Notes: a model not told the origin generated them from the sequence alone. 64,000 bases of DNA from Nicotiana tabacum (GCF_000715075.1 NC_134082.1:208205948-208269947), one strand, 5' to 3'; positions 1-13,026 are shown, numbered from the stretch's first letter. Numbers and translations are program-made.

Positions 1-549
1 CCCGTGTCTATTATTCTTTTGAAAATATCTGTTACAAGAAAAATAGTTATGAAAAAGTTATAGATGTAATTCAAATACATGTAAAGTATTATTCAAAACT
101 TGTCAAAGTTATTTCAAAGAAACATGTATTTTCCTATTTCTTTTATCGTATGACAATACCATTATGAAGTTGAGACGTCTTCTTCATTAAGTGTCGAAAT
201 ATAAAAGGGTCATCTTTTATAAAACTCATGTTTAAATTAATTAGTCATGAGGTTAACAGACATTTTCGAAAAACAAAAATGCAAATTATTATGTAAGTCC
301 TTAAAAATAAAGGCAAGAATAAAGCAAACAGAAGTTTAAGATAATAACATGAAAAACTTCTTAATATGTAAAAAAATCTAAGACTAAGTTCGAAGTTAGT
401 CATAAACTATGAAATTGTTTATACAGATTGCCCCATAAAAGACTTGGGGACTTGCGTTTCCAAAATCAACCCTCAAATGAAGCTAAGGGTTTGATTACAA
501 TTTTCCAAAATAAAAACAAAAACAAAATCATTCAAATGATTAAAACTGG

Positions 550-3276
550 TCACTGAGAAGTTTGTAGAACTGAAGCAGGAACATCTATAGTAGAGGGCTC
601 AATTTGGGCAGGTGCATCAACAGATGCGGTTTCAACTTGACTTGCAGCAACAGGCTCGATTGAGCTTGAAAGAGTTGGGATACCCGTATCAGCTTCAATA
701 TTCACGAGAGCTTCAACCACGGGAGGAGGGAAGTCTTGAGTTTGCTGAGCTTTTTCAATAGTTTCATTGATCTTAGATAACTCCGACTCCAGGTTGAAGT
801 TTTCTTGGCCAACTTCAATTAGGGTATCACGACGTGAATTCAAAAATGCTCAACTTACCTCAACAACAGATTTTTCTTCAAGGGTTTCATAATCTTTTTC
901 CCAATCAGCAATCTCATTCTTTAGCTCTTCATTTTCAGTCAAGGCGGAGTTGTAAGAAGCTTGAAGAGAGGCATGGGAGCTCTCTAAAGCATGAACCTTA
1001 TCAGCCGAGACTCGAAGGTCTTCTTGTGCTTGAGTTAAGCTTTGCACGAGCTCCCCAGCGTAAACTTCCTTTTGACTCAAAAGAGCCTTCAACTCTCTGT
1101 TCTCTTCTCTGGCCTTAGATAGTTGCTCTGAGACGGAAGATTCGAGATGTTTTTTGTCCTTTTCTGCTTGGCTTGAGGAAGCTTTTACAACCGCTAACTC
1201 TGAAGTTAAAGCCCGCACCTGCTGCTCTAAGGTACTATTGCTTTCTTGTAAATCTTCCATATCAATTTGTGTACTCTCAAATTGTTCTTTCCAATTGATC
1301 GCCTCCAACTGAGAATCACGTGCTACCTTCTCCAAGAGAGGGATTCTGTTCATCATTTCTGTGCCGATAAGATTGGCCTAAAAAAAGGAAGGGAAGGGAA
1401 ATAAGAATCCCAAAGATAAAAAAAAATTTACAAAGTAAAGAAGGGAGAGAAGGAAAATACCTTCAAAGTGGCATGCACGATATCATTCATTAGAGTCAGG
1501 GAACTATGGCTCTCCAGCTTTGCTTTTTCAATTGGACCAATTAAAGGTTCCAGCCATACATCTGCCTGACCTAACTTCCTCAAAAGGCTGCTATCAGCAG
1601 GAACTTCAATGGTTACCCTCCTCATAGTGGCACTTCTACTTGAGGAGCCCACTTCCGTATGGTGAATTATAGGAGGGGGAATTGTCGAAGGAAGAACGGT
1701 AGAGGAAGTGAAAACAGTAGAAAAAGGAACAGAAACAACTGGGGCTAGTAAAGAAGGAATCACGGGCACGGGAGTTGAAAAAGAAGATAAGGGTATTTCA
1801 TCTAAAACAGGACCTAAACTTCCACTACCAAAACCACTGAAGAAAAGTTGATCAATAGACTCATGAGTATCATGGGGAGTGATGTCATCGTCAGGAATTA
1901 TTACTGGTGTTTCAATAGGAGGAACAGAAAAACGAGGGGAAACTTCAGCTTCGTCATCAGAGATGATGCGTCTCCTAGCTCGTGGCCTCGTCACCAGGGA
2001 ACCCCCATCTTCCTCTTCTTCAGAGTCTTCTTCATCAACAGTTTTCCTTTTTGCAGAGGAAGAACCCAAGACTATTTCTCGGGCTCTTTCTAAAGAGATA
2101 CAGGTTCCCGAAGGAGTACGGGTTCTCGAAGAGACACGAGAGGCCGCAACCGCTTCAGCAGTAACTCCTCAAATAGCAAATCCTGATAAAAAGAAGGATG
2201 GAAGTTAGAACAATAAAGAAAAATATATACATGCGTGAAAGATGAAATAAAAACTCTTACCATGAGTCTTTACTTTTCAACCGTAACGGTTAGAAAGGGT
2301 TTTCCAAGACTTACCATCTATTGGTGCGGTCTTTAGCAATTTATCTACCCAACCACGGAAATTGGGGATATCCTCCACCACTCCCATGGTTGCTAAAAAA
2401 AGCAAAATTAGATAAGTTGATAAACTTGAAGGAAAAAGGCACGAGATGGATAAAAGACTTACGTGCAAAATTCCACTTCTCAGGGAAGGGAACGTTATTC
2501 TCACCAACTAAACTAATAGTGGGGGCGGCAACAAATCGGGTGTACTAGCCACGGTCCTTGTCATCTTCAGGGCTCACTAAAACCCTCTTACTCCTGGCCA
2601 ATAGGGTAAAAACGCCATTACGAAAAAATCTAGGAGAGTAAAGATAAATCAGGTGAGGGAAAGTAAAGGAAACATCAGCCATATTGGTTAAATGCCTCAA
2701 ACAGGCAACAACCCTCCATATGATTGGGCCAATTTGACCCAAACAAATATTTAAAAAACGGCAAAATTCAAGAATGACTGGGTCAATGGCTGGTTTGAAC
2801 CCTAAAGTAAAAGGGTATGTATAAACAAAAGAGAACCCAATCAAGTAAGAAGTAATTCTCTGATTTGGATTAGGGATAATAATGGGAAAATTATTACTCC
2901 AATGGCAGTCTTTGCGAACTACAAGAGTCAAAACTTCTGTTATTTGAGTGGGGTAAGCGTCAACACGATCTAAAGCGGAAACCTGGTTTCTGAGAGATTC
3001 CCTATCATGGTAAAAAGATAGTTCTGTAGGGACTATCTCCTCTACTAAAGGCTCACGTAATGGTTCAGAAGGTTCTTTATCCCTAGAAGAAGATTTGTGA
3101 GAAAGGGAACCTCTGGTTCTAGAAGAAGGACCAGAACTAGGAGAAGGTATAGACGAACCACCACCGCGAGTAGACCCTAAGCTACGAAGCCTACCTCCCT
3201 TTCTATGTCTAATGGGGGCATTAGGGAAGGTATCAACAATGGGAACTCTCCTAGGGTTAGGATTTGGTGAAGACAT
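550..3276 (-). pseudogene. Antisense passenger gene of Tat element, copy A, broken
   Basis: Exons read on the minus strand are 3276-2463, 2392-2261, 2182-1461 and 1377-550, all with GT-AG borders. Exon 2 is 132 bp, exactly as in copy B (55725-58597), and all introns have the same phase (1, 1, 0). The product resembles plant proteins with the 'putative gypsy type transposon' domain: an N-terminal Ser/Arg-rich segment, a conserved globular part (to about residue 270), an acidic stretch followed by a basic RPRARRR motif, and a long C-terminal coiled coil. It is not functional: exon 1 has TAG at a Trp codon in the reading after 'DDKDRG', exon 2 has TGA at a Trp codon, exon 3 has TGA where copy B has CGA, and exon 4 has TGA after 'VEVS' where copy B has TGG. 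All are C-to-T type changes on one or the other strand. The family resemblance is recalled from memory; the exon homology is visible directly. Confidence 0.8.
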
Positions 3277-3368
3277 GGCGAAGAAGAATAATGTGAGGAA
3301 GAAGAGAACTGAGATTTGAGGAATTAAGTGTTCAATAAGCTTTATGTGGTAAAAGACAAGGAAAAAAG

Positions 3369-3388
3369 TTATATTTATATTAATAAGC
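3369..3388 (-). promoter_or_regulatory. TATA-like box of antisense gene, copy A
   Basis: An AT-rich run read on the minus strand contains TATAAATA about 95-110 bases before the ATG at 3276. Copy B has a TATA-like run at the same distance from its ATG (55614-55630). The element lies inside the retrotransposon, between the antisense ATG and the polypurine tract, not in the LTR. Function is inferred from position only. Confidence 0.4.
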
Positions 3389-3655
3389 CACCACCAAAGG
3401 TAAAAGGGCAGTGACGGAAGGACCATAATAATGATAACTGGCACTTCGTGTATAGTGGAGCCGTAAAAAGCCTTGAAAAGGGCTGCAAAACTGCAGAACC
3501 AATGGAAAATTGACACATGTATGGAGCATTAAATGAAAGCGACAATTGAAGCGTCAATTTTGTCATAGCATTAATGGTGACAATAATTCTCTTTTAATGA
3601 AATCCACTTCCCAAATATTCAACTGATGAATAAATGGAAAGTGGGGGGACTATCT

Positions 3656-4222
3656 GTATTGGAAAATATTGTATTCAAATATAAAGGTGACGTGTCGAAA
3701 CACGTAGACTGGTCAAATGATCAAAGAATTATAACTAGCCAAGAGGCACGGGTTGCAACAGATACGAGCAAATGGCAGAGGAAGAGGCACGAGCAGGTGT
3801 ACAAATAACCCAGCGCCCGTACCTATCTAAGTCATTTATGTCCGAGAATCAAAAGGAATGAATCTGACAATAGAAAAGAGTGCAGATACGGCATTTAATA
3901 GGTATTAAATGTGGAATACGTTAGAGAATTTGTATTGAATGTAATGATTATGTAACGTAGCATTCAATGTCTTTAATTACTCATAATAGCCTCATTATGA
4001 TTTGGGCAAAACATATATCTCCAAAATATCTATAAAAAGGAGATATCTGATCAATTGTAAGGACACAAAATACTATTAATATAAACTTTGGTTTACTTAT
4101 TTTTTCTCTTGATTACTCTCTTGCTACCTAAATTACTTCCTTTTATACACTCTTTTGATTATCAGTAACCCGTATTCTTCTAAATTCTAGCTTTGACTAA
4201 AAATTTATTTTTTGGTTAAACA
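3656..4222 (+). repeat. 3' LTR of Tat copy A
   Basis: The LTR starts with TG directly after a purine-rich tract (AAAGTGGGGGGAC, then TATC) and ends with CA in TTTTTGGTTAAACA. Length is 567 bp. The reverse complement of its end, TGTTTAACCAAAAA, begins the LTR of copy B at 54796. A TATAAAAA box at about 4031-4038 fits a promoter for the sense transcript. The outside flank begins ATGAG; the matching duplicate at the 5' end is not in the window. Confidence 0.85.
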
Positions 4223-4317
4223 ATGAGAATGGACCAAAATTTTATTTGACAATGTTGAACCGTCACTAATGACTTTGTTTGATCTCCTTGAACCTAGATC
4301 TTGGGATCTCTAGTCTT

Positions 4318-7300
4318 CTAGATAGAGTTACCGCCATAGTGACTTGTCCTCGGCCATAGTCCCATTCCCTTTGATGACTTCTCAACCGCCTCTCTAGGTA
4401 GGCCTTTTGTAAGCGGATCTGATACATTATCTTTTGACTTTACATAGTCAATTGTGATAATTCCACTAGAGAGTAGTTGGCTAACGGTATTATGCCTTCG
4501 CCGAATGTGACGAGATTTTCCGTTATGCATAACGCTCCCAGCCCTTCCTATTGTTGCTTGACTGCAGTGCCAAATGTTTGGGCCAAAAAGGAATGTCTTC
4601 TAAGAAATTCCGGAGCCATTCAGCTTCTTCACCGGCCTTGTCTAAAGCTATAAACTCAGAATCCATTGTAGAGCAACTGATGCATGTCTGTTTGGATGAC
4701 TTCCAAGACATTGCTCCTCTACCAATGGCAAAAACGTATCCACTTGTGGATTTTGTTTCCAATGATCCAATTTGCATCACTATATCCCTCAATAACTGCG
4801 GGATAATTATTGTAATGAATTCATAGTCTTGAGTATATTTCAAATATCCCAAAACTCGTTTCATTGCTATCCAATGAGCTTGGTTGGGATTACTTGTGTA
4901 TCGACTAAGCTTGCTTATTGCACAAGCTATATCAGGTCGTGTACAATTCATAATGTACATCAAACTTCCCAACACTCGAGCATATTCCAATTGAGATTTG
5001 CTTTGACCTTTATTCTTTACAAGAGTATGGTTTAAATCAATTGGCGTTTTTGCTTCTTTAAAGTCCAAATATTTGAACCTTTCAAGAACCATTTTAATAT
5101 AATTAGATTGAGACAAAGCTAGACCTTGAGGAGTCTGTAGGATCTTAATTCCCAAAATTAAATTGGCAACTCATAAATCTTTCATATCAAATTACTAGTA
5201 AGCATGCACTTAGTAGCATTTATGTTAGCAATTTGGTTACTCATTATCAACATATCATCCACATATAAACAAACAATGACTATTTGATTTGGACTATTCT
5301 TAATGTAAACACATTTGTCACACTCATTGATCTTGAAACCATTTGACAACATTGTTTGGTCAAATTTCGCATGCCATTGTTTTGTTGCTTGTTTTAGTCT
5401 GTAAAGTGACTTAACAAGTCGACATATATTCTTTTCTTTTCCGGGAACTACAAACCCTTTAGGTTGTTCCATATAGATTTCTTCCTCTAAATCTCCATTT
5501 AAGAAGGTCGTCTTTACATCCATCTGATGGATTTGAAGGCCATACATGGCGGCTAAAGCTATTAACAACCGGATAGATGTAATCCTTATTATCGATGAGT
5601 ATGTGTCAAAGTAATCAAGACCCTCTCGTTGTCTAAACCCTTTAACAACTAATCTTGCCTTATATTTGTCAATAGTACCATCAACTTTCATTTTCCTTTT
5701 GAAAATCCATTTAGAATCTAAAGGTTTATTTCTCGGAGGAAGATCAACTAATTCCCAAGTATGATTACTTAATATGGATTCTATCTCACTATCGGCTCCC
5801 TCTTTCCAATATTGTGCTTCCGAGGAAGACATTGCTTCTTTGAACATTTGAGGCTCATTTTCCAATAAGAATGCCAGAAAATCTGGTCCAAAGGAAGTAA
5901 ATGTCCTTTGATGTTTACTACGCCTTGGATTTTCCTCATCAAACGTACTTTCCTTTGCTTCTTCCCGAGGTCGCTTAGATTTTTCATTAGACGACTCACA
6001 TTTCATTTTATACGGATAAATATTCTCAAAAAATTCAGCATTATCCGATTCAATTACCGTATTAATATGAATGTTGGAATTTTCTGATTTATGAACCAGA
6101 AAATGATATGCCTTACTATTTGTTGCATATCCTATGAAAACGCAATCAACAGTTTTTGGTCCAATTTTTACCCTTTTGGGTTTAGGAAGTTGCACTTTAA
6201 TCAAACACCCCCATATTTTAAAATATTTTAAGTTGGGTTTCCTTCCTTTCCATTTTTTATATGAAATGGATTGTGTTTTGCTATGGGGAACTCGATTCAG
6301 TATTCGATTAGCTGTAAGAATAGCTTCCCCCACAAGTTCTAAGGTAAACAAGAACTTATTAACAAGGTGTTCATCATCTCTTTTAACGGTCTATTCTTTC
6401 TTTCTGCAATTCCATTAGATTGCGGTGAGTAAGGGGCAGTTGTTTGGTGAATATTGCCATTTTCCAACCATATTTCTTCAAAAGGAGATTCATATTCGCC
6501 GCCTCCATCACTTCATATCATTTTGATCTTTTTGTTTAATTGCATTTCAACTTCATTTTCATACTGTTTGAATGCGTCTATTGCTTCACCTTTACTATTA
6601 AGTAAATAAATATAGCAATATCAAGTACTGTCGTCAATGAAAATTATGACAAGATGGTATTGACTTCATGTCGCAAATATCCGTGTAAATTAAGCCTAAA
6701 GGATTTGAATTCCTTTCAACTGACTTATAAGGATGCTTAACATACTTTGATTCCACACATATTTGACATTTCAAACATAGGAAATACTTTCAAATTAATC
6801 ATTTTTCGCAAAGTTTTGAAGTTGACGTGGCCTAAACGTTCATGCCATAAATTATTTGACTCAAGCAAGTAAGAAGAAGCTGAAATTTTATTCATATCAA
6901 TGGTAATTACATTGAGTTTAAAAAGGCCCTCAGTCAGGTAACCTTTTCCTACATACATTTCATTCTTACTAACTACAACCTTGTCGGAAACAAAAAACTA
7001 CTTAAAGCCATTCTTGACTAGAAGTGATGCCGAGACTAAATTCTTCCGCATTTCAGGAACATGAAGAACATCTTTTAGAGTCACAATTTTTCCAGAAGTC
7101 ATCTTCAAAGCTATCTTGCCCGTTCCTTCAATTTTTGCAGTAGCAAAATTTGCCATGAACACTGTCTCGTTGGGTCTAGCAGGAGCATAAGAAGTAAACA
7201 ACTCCTTGTTAGCACAAACATGTCGAGTTGCTCCTGAATCAATCCACCATTCTCTAGGATTTCTGACTAGGTTCCATTCTGAAAGCATGGCACATAAGTC

Positions 7301-8269
7301 GTCTATTTCATCATTCTTCTCAATCATGTTTGCTTGATTTTTCCTCTTGTCCTTCTTTGGTGCACGACATTCAATAGCCGTGTGTCCAACCTTTTCACAG
7401 TTGTGGCAATTACCTTTGAACCTCTTCTTGCTTGGATAATTCTTTGGTCTAGACGACTTCTTTCTCTTTTTACTCGTTGAAGCTTCCTCAACAATATTTG
7501 CACCCATTATTGTTGAATTTCCACGAGATTTCTTCTCACCAGTCTTGTTGTCCTCTTCAATCCGTAGATGAATAATAAGGTCTTTAAGCGTCATCTCTTT
7601 GCGCTTATGTTTCAAGTAATTCTTAAAATCTTTCCACAACGGAGGCAACTTTTCAATAAATGCCGCAACTTGAAACGCTTCATTTATGACCATACCTTCA
7701 ATTATAAATTTATAATTAGTAAAATAATCAATATCTTGAATAAAAATATTGACTCATTTTATACCTTCAGCAAGGAGGTCATGAACAATAACGTACAATT
7801 CTTGGACTTGCGTTATGACAGATTTACTGTCAACCATTTTGAAATCCACAAATTTGGCTGCCACAAACTTCTTTAATCCATCATCTTCAGTCTTGTACTT
7901 CTTTTCAAGAGCATTCCATAATTCTCTTGATGTTTTCATGACGCTATAAACATTGTACAAGCCGTCTTCCAAGCAACTTAAAATATAGTTTTTTCATAAA
8001 ATGTCAGAATACTTCCATGCCTCAGTGACCACAAATCGTTCATTTTCAGGAGTTTCTTCTCCCAGAACTGGAATGTCTTCGCTGATAAAGCGCTGTAAAC
8101 TGAGTGTGGTCAGGTAGAGGAACATTTTCTGCTACCAACACTTAAAGTCCACACCGGAAAACTTTTCGGGTTTTTCTGCCGGTGCAGGAGTTGTGCGACT
8201 TGAAGACGCAATTGTCGTTGCAGCAGTAGTCCCAACAGAACCATTATGTTGTTCCGCACTCGTTGTCAT
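4318..8269 (-). pseudogene. gag-pol of copia element 1, broken
   Basis: Readable pieces in order: gag from an ATG at 8269 (stop TAG soon after, in 'DFKCW'), gag middle 7972-7754, gag end with a CCHC knuckle (CHNCEKVGHTAIEC) and protease (WIDSGATRH) at 7693-6998, integrase zinc region near 6958-6737, integrase C-terminus and reverse transcriptase with YVDDM at 6351-5182, RT/RNase H at 5155-4523, and the C-terminal tail at 4530-4318. Several stops and frame changes separate them, for example between 5182 and 5155. Compared with copia 2 it is much more decayed and has lost part of the integrase core between about 6740 and 6350. It cannot encode a working polyprotein. Confidence 0.88.
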
Positions 8270-8521
8270 ATTTCTGTAAAAGAAATTGACAAACATAATT
8301 AGTATCTCGGTGAAGTTTTTATATCTTCAAACAACATACAAACAACCGAGTTTTTATATCTCGGATTGATTAGAAATTCACAAAGACTTTAATCTCAAAC
8401 AGGAATAGAAAATCCGAAGATTTTAATCTCCAAAACGGGAGTAGAAAATCAATAAGATTTCAGTCTCCCAAAGCAGAAAGTGAGATTGAATACAAAAATA
8501 AAACGTTAAATTCCTTAAGCT

Positions 8522-9354
8522 TGTTAGAACTCTGTATTCAAAAATCAGTAAATGAACAAACTTAGTTTAAAAACAAAAGCAGACAATTCTGAGCCCACAA
8601 GTTTCTTGTGTTCCCTTAAGGAATTTAATCCCCTCACAATGCGCAAGGTTGCAGATTAATTCCTCCTAGGATAGAACAGAATAACTATTCTGTGATAGCG
8701 GCACTTCAAATCACAGAATTTCGTCGAACTCAAATGGCGGAGCAAATCACACAAAATGCTTATGTTTTTGGTTTTGGAAAACGATGCAGAATGCAGAAGT
8801 TTGAGGGGAGAAATTTCAGATTTTTCGGTGGTTGAAAATGAGGCTAAGACCCTCTATTTATAGCCAAATTTGGCACTGTTTCCGAAAAGGTTTGCAACCT
8901 TTCAGAACAACCATAGTTGTTGGAACAAATGGAAAAAATCGCGGGAAACAACTAGCGGATTTAAAATAATCCGGGAAAGAAAATGGACCGGACTGGACCG
9001 GGTCGCGGGTCATGGGTTACCCGGATTGAATTTTCGTTAATTAATTTAATTAATTAATTGAAAAGAATTTTGTCCAAAAAAATTAATCAATCAATCTTTG
9101 ACCAAATCCGAAGCCAAAGCCGAAGCTGGCCAAGCCGAGCGAGCGATGACGATGACGGCGCGAGGCACCACTTCTTCTTAACTCTTTAAGAGCTAGATGA
9201 TGAGCTTATATATATATACACAAAGATTTCTTCTTCCACCGAGGGACAAAGTGCATTAGTAAAGTGAACTAATTCAAAACTTCACTTCCCTCCATTTCTT
9301 TTCTCGTCATTTTCCATTCACACCTTCTTTTGTTATTAATAACAAAACCCAACA
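8522..9354 (-). repeat. 5' LTR of copia element 1
   Basis: The + strand begins TGTTAGAACTC at 8522 and ends ...ACCCAACA at 9354, 833 bp. On the minus strand a TATA box CTATAAATAG lies at about 8853-8862, in the same sequence context as in the copia 2 LTRs. The bases adjoining the LTR on the internal side (read on the minus strand AGCTTAAGGAATTT) do not match the usual TGGTATCAGAGC primer site. Confidence 0.75.
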
Positions 9355-10932
9355 GTAACACATTTTTAAAGTCACATCCGTATACATGGACGAGAAATTT
9401 ATTGCAGAAAACTGGTATTGCCTTCTTACTTTGGCTGATTGTGACTCATGAACAACAAATATGTCATTGAACTGATCAGGCAGCTAGGGACGTAGACAAC
9501 CTAGTGGCGTGACGAAGGCAAGAATTTAGTTAAGTGTAATCAAAATTCAAAATAAACATATAAAACAAAATATTTAACCCATACAATATAAAATTTTTCG
9601 ACAAACAGCGTTCGGTTAATCATGCTTGAGGTGATAGGCCCAATGCTGCAGTTCGAGAAGTCAATGGATTTTAGGAGAAGATTCCAAATATAAATGACTA
9701 TGAAACACTGAACATTGGAGTAAAATCAGCATGTGAATAAATAGTGTCTGGTACGATAAATTAAATGCATATGATGCCTTGACTAGAAGATGTGTGAGGC
9801 AATTTTCCGACAGCTAATTATAAAGGTGTTGCTATCTCCACGTTTCAAACAAGATTCAACTTCTACTTTGTTTTCTTCCTCTCTGCTGACTTTGGACCAT
9901 ATCCCCATCAGATATTTTTAGTTTTGAGCAACTGGATTAAGGAAATAAGTAAGAAATCATATAATTTAGAAACAGCAGACGTTTTTCCTCTAAAGAGGAA
10001 ATACTATCCAAACACACCAACCGAAGATGGAGACCTAAAATCAAGGCTATCTCCGTGCACGTTAAGCACTCCACATTATTTCTAATTAATAACACCAAAA
10101 ATCAAGGCCGATATCCTATATACACTTGAATGGATCAGAATAAGCTTGTTGCTCAGACTCATTAATCAAATGATATTCACATCGTCCACAAATATTTATT
10201 TTTTGATTTCAAAAATTTCTTATAATTTAATCCATATTAATTCTCATATTGAACCCACAAACACCTATATTTTTGAGTTACCTCGAGATCATTAAAAAAT
10301 TCTTTTATAGTTAAATTATTCCTCTTCATGCAAGTTTGTCTACTGGAATTTTCGTTTTCACTATTATTTCTGCTTTCATTACTACAAAAATACCGTTGGA
10401 GGTGTGCCAAAATTTTCAAAAATAATGCATTTTCGAAGAATTCAATACAGGTGTATGTCGGAAATCATTCGAAGTATCTTTGTTTGGGTCCTCAAATCAA
10501 GTCGGTATTTTTACACAAATAGCCGTCCATAATCATTGTTTATTTTTTCTAGCCATATACATAAATTATACACATATAATATATATATTATACACATATA
10601 AGACATATATTTTTGTTAAATCAAGTCAAGCCTGATACATAGAAGAGCCCAACTGGTCCATGGGCGCTTTAAGTGTTGGGCGGGCCAAGAGTGGGCAATA
10701 GAGAAGTGGTGAAGCAGTGGGTCCACAAAATAAATAGCAACACGTGGGGCTCACAACGTTATTTCAATGTTCCTTAACCCTTTTATTCAAGACGCGTTAG
10801 TTTCACGGACCATTTCTTCAACAGTTCAAAGGTCGTGGATGTCACGTATTTAGCCTAACAACTCGGCCTCGTATCTAAAAAATTTTAAGATTCCTTCACG
10901 CGCCATCCGCTCTCCCTTTTTACCTTTCTTTT

Positions 10933-11113
10933 TTAGGAATTAACTCAAATAATCGTTTAACCAACTACTTCAATTAAAAATAGCCGGTTAAGGTATGATA
11001 TAATATAATTTATGTATTATATGTATATAATTATTTATAACAGTGTATAATCTATGTATACGGTTAAAAAAAGTAAACAATCAATATTATCGGCTATTTA
11101 TGTAAAGATCCTT
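10933..11113. repeat. MITE-like repeat, copy 1
   Basis: Starts with GAATTAACTCAAAT, has an AT-rich palindromic centre (TATATGTATATAATTATTTATA) and ends with CTATTTATGTAAAGATCC. The sequence at 12113-12277 has the same start and end and the same kind of centre. I did not identify target-site duplications, so the superfamily is open. Confidence 0.5.
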
Positions 11114-12112
11114 TTCGCCGAATTCTCTCTAGTTTTAATTCTTGTTTAATATCTTATCTTAACTTTGAGGTAAAGCCTATAGAATATAACATGTGATCAA
11201 GTTACCTATTTAATTGTAAAATAGCACAAAGTCATTAGCGATGTATGTTCTTACGAACGAGACAAAAAGGAAAGATATGATTAATTAGTTATTGTTTGAC
11301 TCAAAAGATATTAAAACTTTTTTGAGCAAATCAATCAAAGATAAATGGGCAAATCTTAGATGAGGATAATAATCTCTAGAAAGATCGATAGACAAAGTGA
11401 AGATCGGTCACGAGGTTTCTTTTCAATCATAAATAGTAATGTCTCCTGAGTGTTTAATGCCGGTTACAAAGTTATTGTCCTCCTTTTATACTAAGAGAGA
11501 AATTCTTCTAAACTGTAAAAGACAAAATATAAGGAATATTCGGAGGAATATTCCTCATGTCCCCTGATGGCCATGCATTATTATAAGGGTCGTTCCGTCT
11601 CTGGTTTGTCTCAAGGTCGTCTCCCTTATGGCGTCAATTCAAGGAGGTTCCGTCAATCGTCATACTCGTCGTCGGTCATGGTCGGTCAAATTTGGACCCA
11701 TACAGTTACCTAATTAATTTGTTTATGTTGTTACTTCACGTTATCTTGCTTTTTAACAACATAAAATAGAATAGTTTGGTTTGCAAGCATAAAACTTTAT
11801 AACATAGGAACTATAATACGTTGAATAACAATTAGTGAATATTAGTAATGCTATCTAATGTCTGAATAAAAAAAGTATACTTTAGTTTTAAATTCTTATA
11901 TTTCATTATGCTTTATCTAGATCTATTTCATTCGTATTCACATGGTGATGTGAGGGAACATCGTGTCCCATTTCCTACCAAATCAATATTTATAAGATTG
12001 ATTATGATTTGACTATTTTTACAGTGATAGTCAATCTATGAATTAATCTCTTTGTCTAATCCTTAGTTATCGTATTAAAATCTGAATTTATGATGCATAT
12101 ATTTAATAGAAG

Positions 12113-12277
12113 AATTAACTCAAATAGTCGTCCGTCAAATCGCTTAAACTAAAAATAGTCAATATATGTATAATATACATAATTTATTTATAATTTATAT
12201 ATACATATGTATAACTTACGTATACCGACTAGAAATAATAAATAATAAACTGATTAGATATTTATGTAAAAATCCCG
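12113..12277. repeat. MITE-like repeat, copy 2
   Basis: Second copy of the repeat at 10933-11113: GAATTAACTCAAATAGTCG at the left, ATATTTATGTAAAAATCC at the right, AT-rich centre. A partial relative may lie near 10500-10610 (AAATAGCCGTCC then TATACACATATAA). Confidence 0.5.
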
Positions 12278-12790
12278 ACATTTGTATTCAAAACTTGTTC
12301 TTTGTTCCAATTTTTGAAAACTAGCAGTTGAATGTTCTTGAAAATCTACTGTAAGTTATTTATGGTTTCTAAAGACGTCTTGTTTTGATTTCCAAGATAT
12401 TGAAATTCGTTCTTCAATTTAAACATGGTTATTTTATTAATACAAAGTGAACCTTTCATTTATTAACACGGGATAAACTAGTTAAACACAACATTCGCCC
12501 TAAACAAAAGGAAGACATATGCATATTCGTCAATGCAAAAACAATTTAAAAGTCTAAACTAAACAGTAAAAAAGGTAAAAAATAAATTAAAAAAAATCAC
12601 TTTTTTAAGCGCGTATTCTAAAGGAGAGGTAAATTTGAGTATGGGTAGGTACGTGGCAATAATGAAGAGACGCGGGACCAAGCTCATAGGAAATTTCGTA
12701 TCAAACTGCTCATCCACAGTCGAAGTATTTTGTCGTTGACCAATCATCCACTCCTATTAATTCCCAACTCAACATTTAACTAAACCTATT

Positions 12791-12800
12791 TTTATATATA
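12791..12800 (+). promoter_or_regulatory. Possible TATA box of the EDR2-like gene
   Basis: TTTATATATA lies 227-236 bases before the ATG at 13027. A start site some 30 bases downstream would give a 5' leader of about 200 bases, normal for a plant gene. Many AT runs occur in this region, so this is a weak call. Confidence 0.3.
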
Positions 12801-13026
12801 GTTGTCCCTTAACTTTTCTAACACTAGTAGTTTCTGTACAAATTGCTGCACTTATATTGATTAGATATTTGATTCCTAAACCCAATAAATAATAAACGTG
12901 AATATTGATAATTAGCATCAAGAATCTGTCTGTTGTGTATATATGTTCTTGTTGGTGAGTCATTGTCTCAAATTTTGAGAATTTCAGTTCTTGTTTTTTT
13001 TTTCCTGAGAGCTGAAAGAGGAAAAA

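Larger units (their letters stand above)
1..4222 (+). mobile_element. Ty3/gypsy Tat-lineage retrotransposon, copy A, 3' part
   Basis: This is the 3' end of an LTR retrotransposon whose gag-pol would lie left of the window. It holds an antisense gene (550-3276), a purine-rich tract near 3638-3651 and a 3' LTR (3656-4222). Assignment rests on similarity to copy B at 54796-64000, which carries recognisable Tat-type pol: the LTR ends match, the antisense genes match exon by exon, and the sequence between the antisense gene and pol also matches (for example near 120-215 against 58860-58940). The element interrupts copia 1: the bases after 4222 continue the same 3' copia sequence seen intact near 23120-23230. 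The 5' half and the other target-site copy are outside the window. Confidence 0.85.
4223..9354 (-). mobile_element. Ty1/copia element 1 (Tork-like), decayed, cut by Tat copy A
   Basis: A copia element read on the minus strand: 5' LTR 8522-9354, gag start at about 8269, pol remnants down to 4318, then 3' non-coding sequence cut at 4222/4223 by the Tat element. It is the same family as copia 2 (21791-28355): the gag, integrase and RT translations align closely and the LTRs share sequence around CCTTAAGGAATTTAATCCCC. The 3' LTR must lie on the far side of the Tat element, left of the window. Confidence 0.85.
9355..12790. other. Intergenic, AT-rich, MITE-like debris, no gene seen
   Basis: No open frame here looks like a real gene. 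The interval has runs of TATA/ATAT (10560-10620), copies of one MITE-like sequence listed separately, and near 11340-11704 a GC-richer segment whose reverse complement starts TGTATGGGTCCAAATTTG; this might be a piece of a gypsy LTR, but I could not find its other end or a target duplication. The last 200 bases lead into the EDR2-like gene. Confidence 0.6.

Noticed and set aside
834..2208. Plus-strand frames (834-1118, 1848-2093, 1879-2208) opposite the antisense gene of copy A
   Set aside because: They are mirror frames of the coding exons on the minus strand and have no family resemblance.
11340..11704. Possible gypsy solo LTR with TGTATGGGTCC start on the minus strand
   Set aside because: No matching end, target duplication or partner LTR could be found by eye, so it is only mentioned as a possibility.
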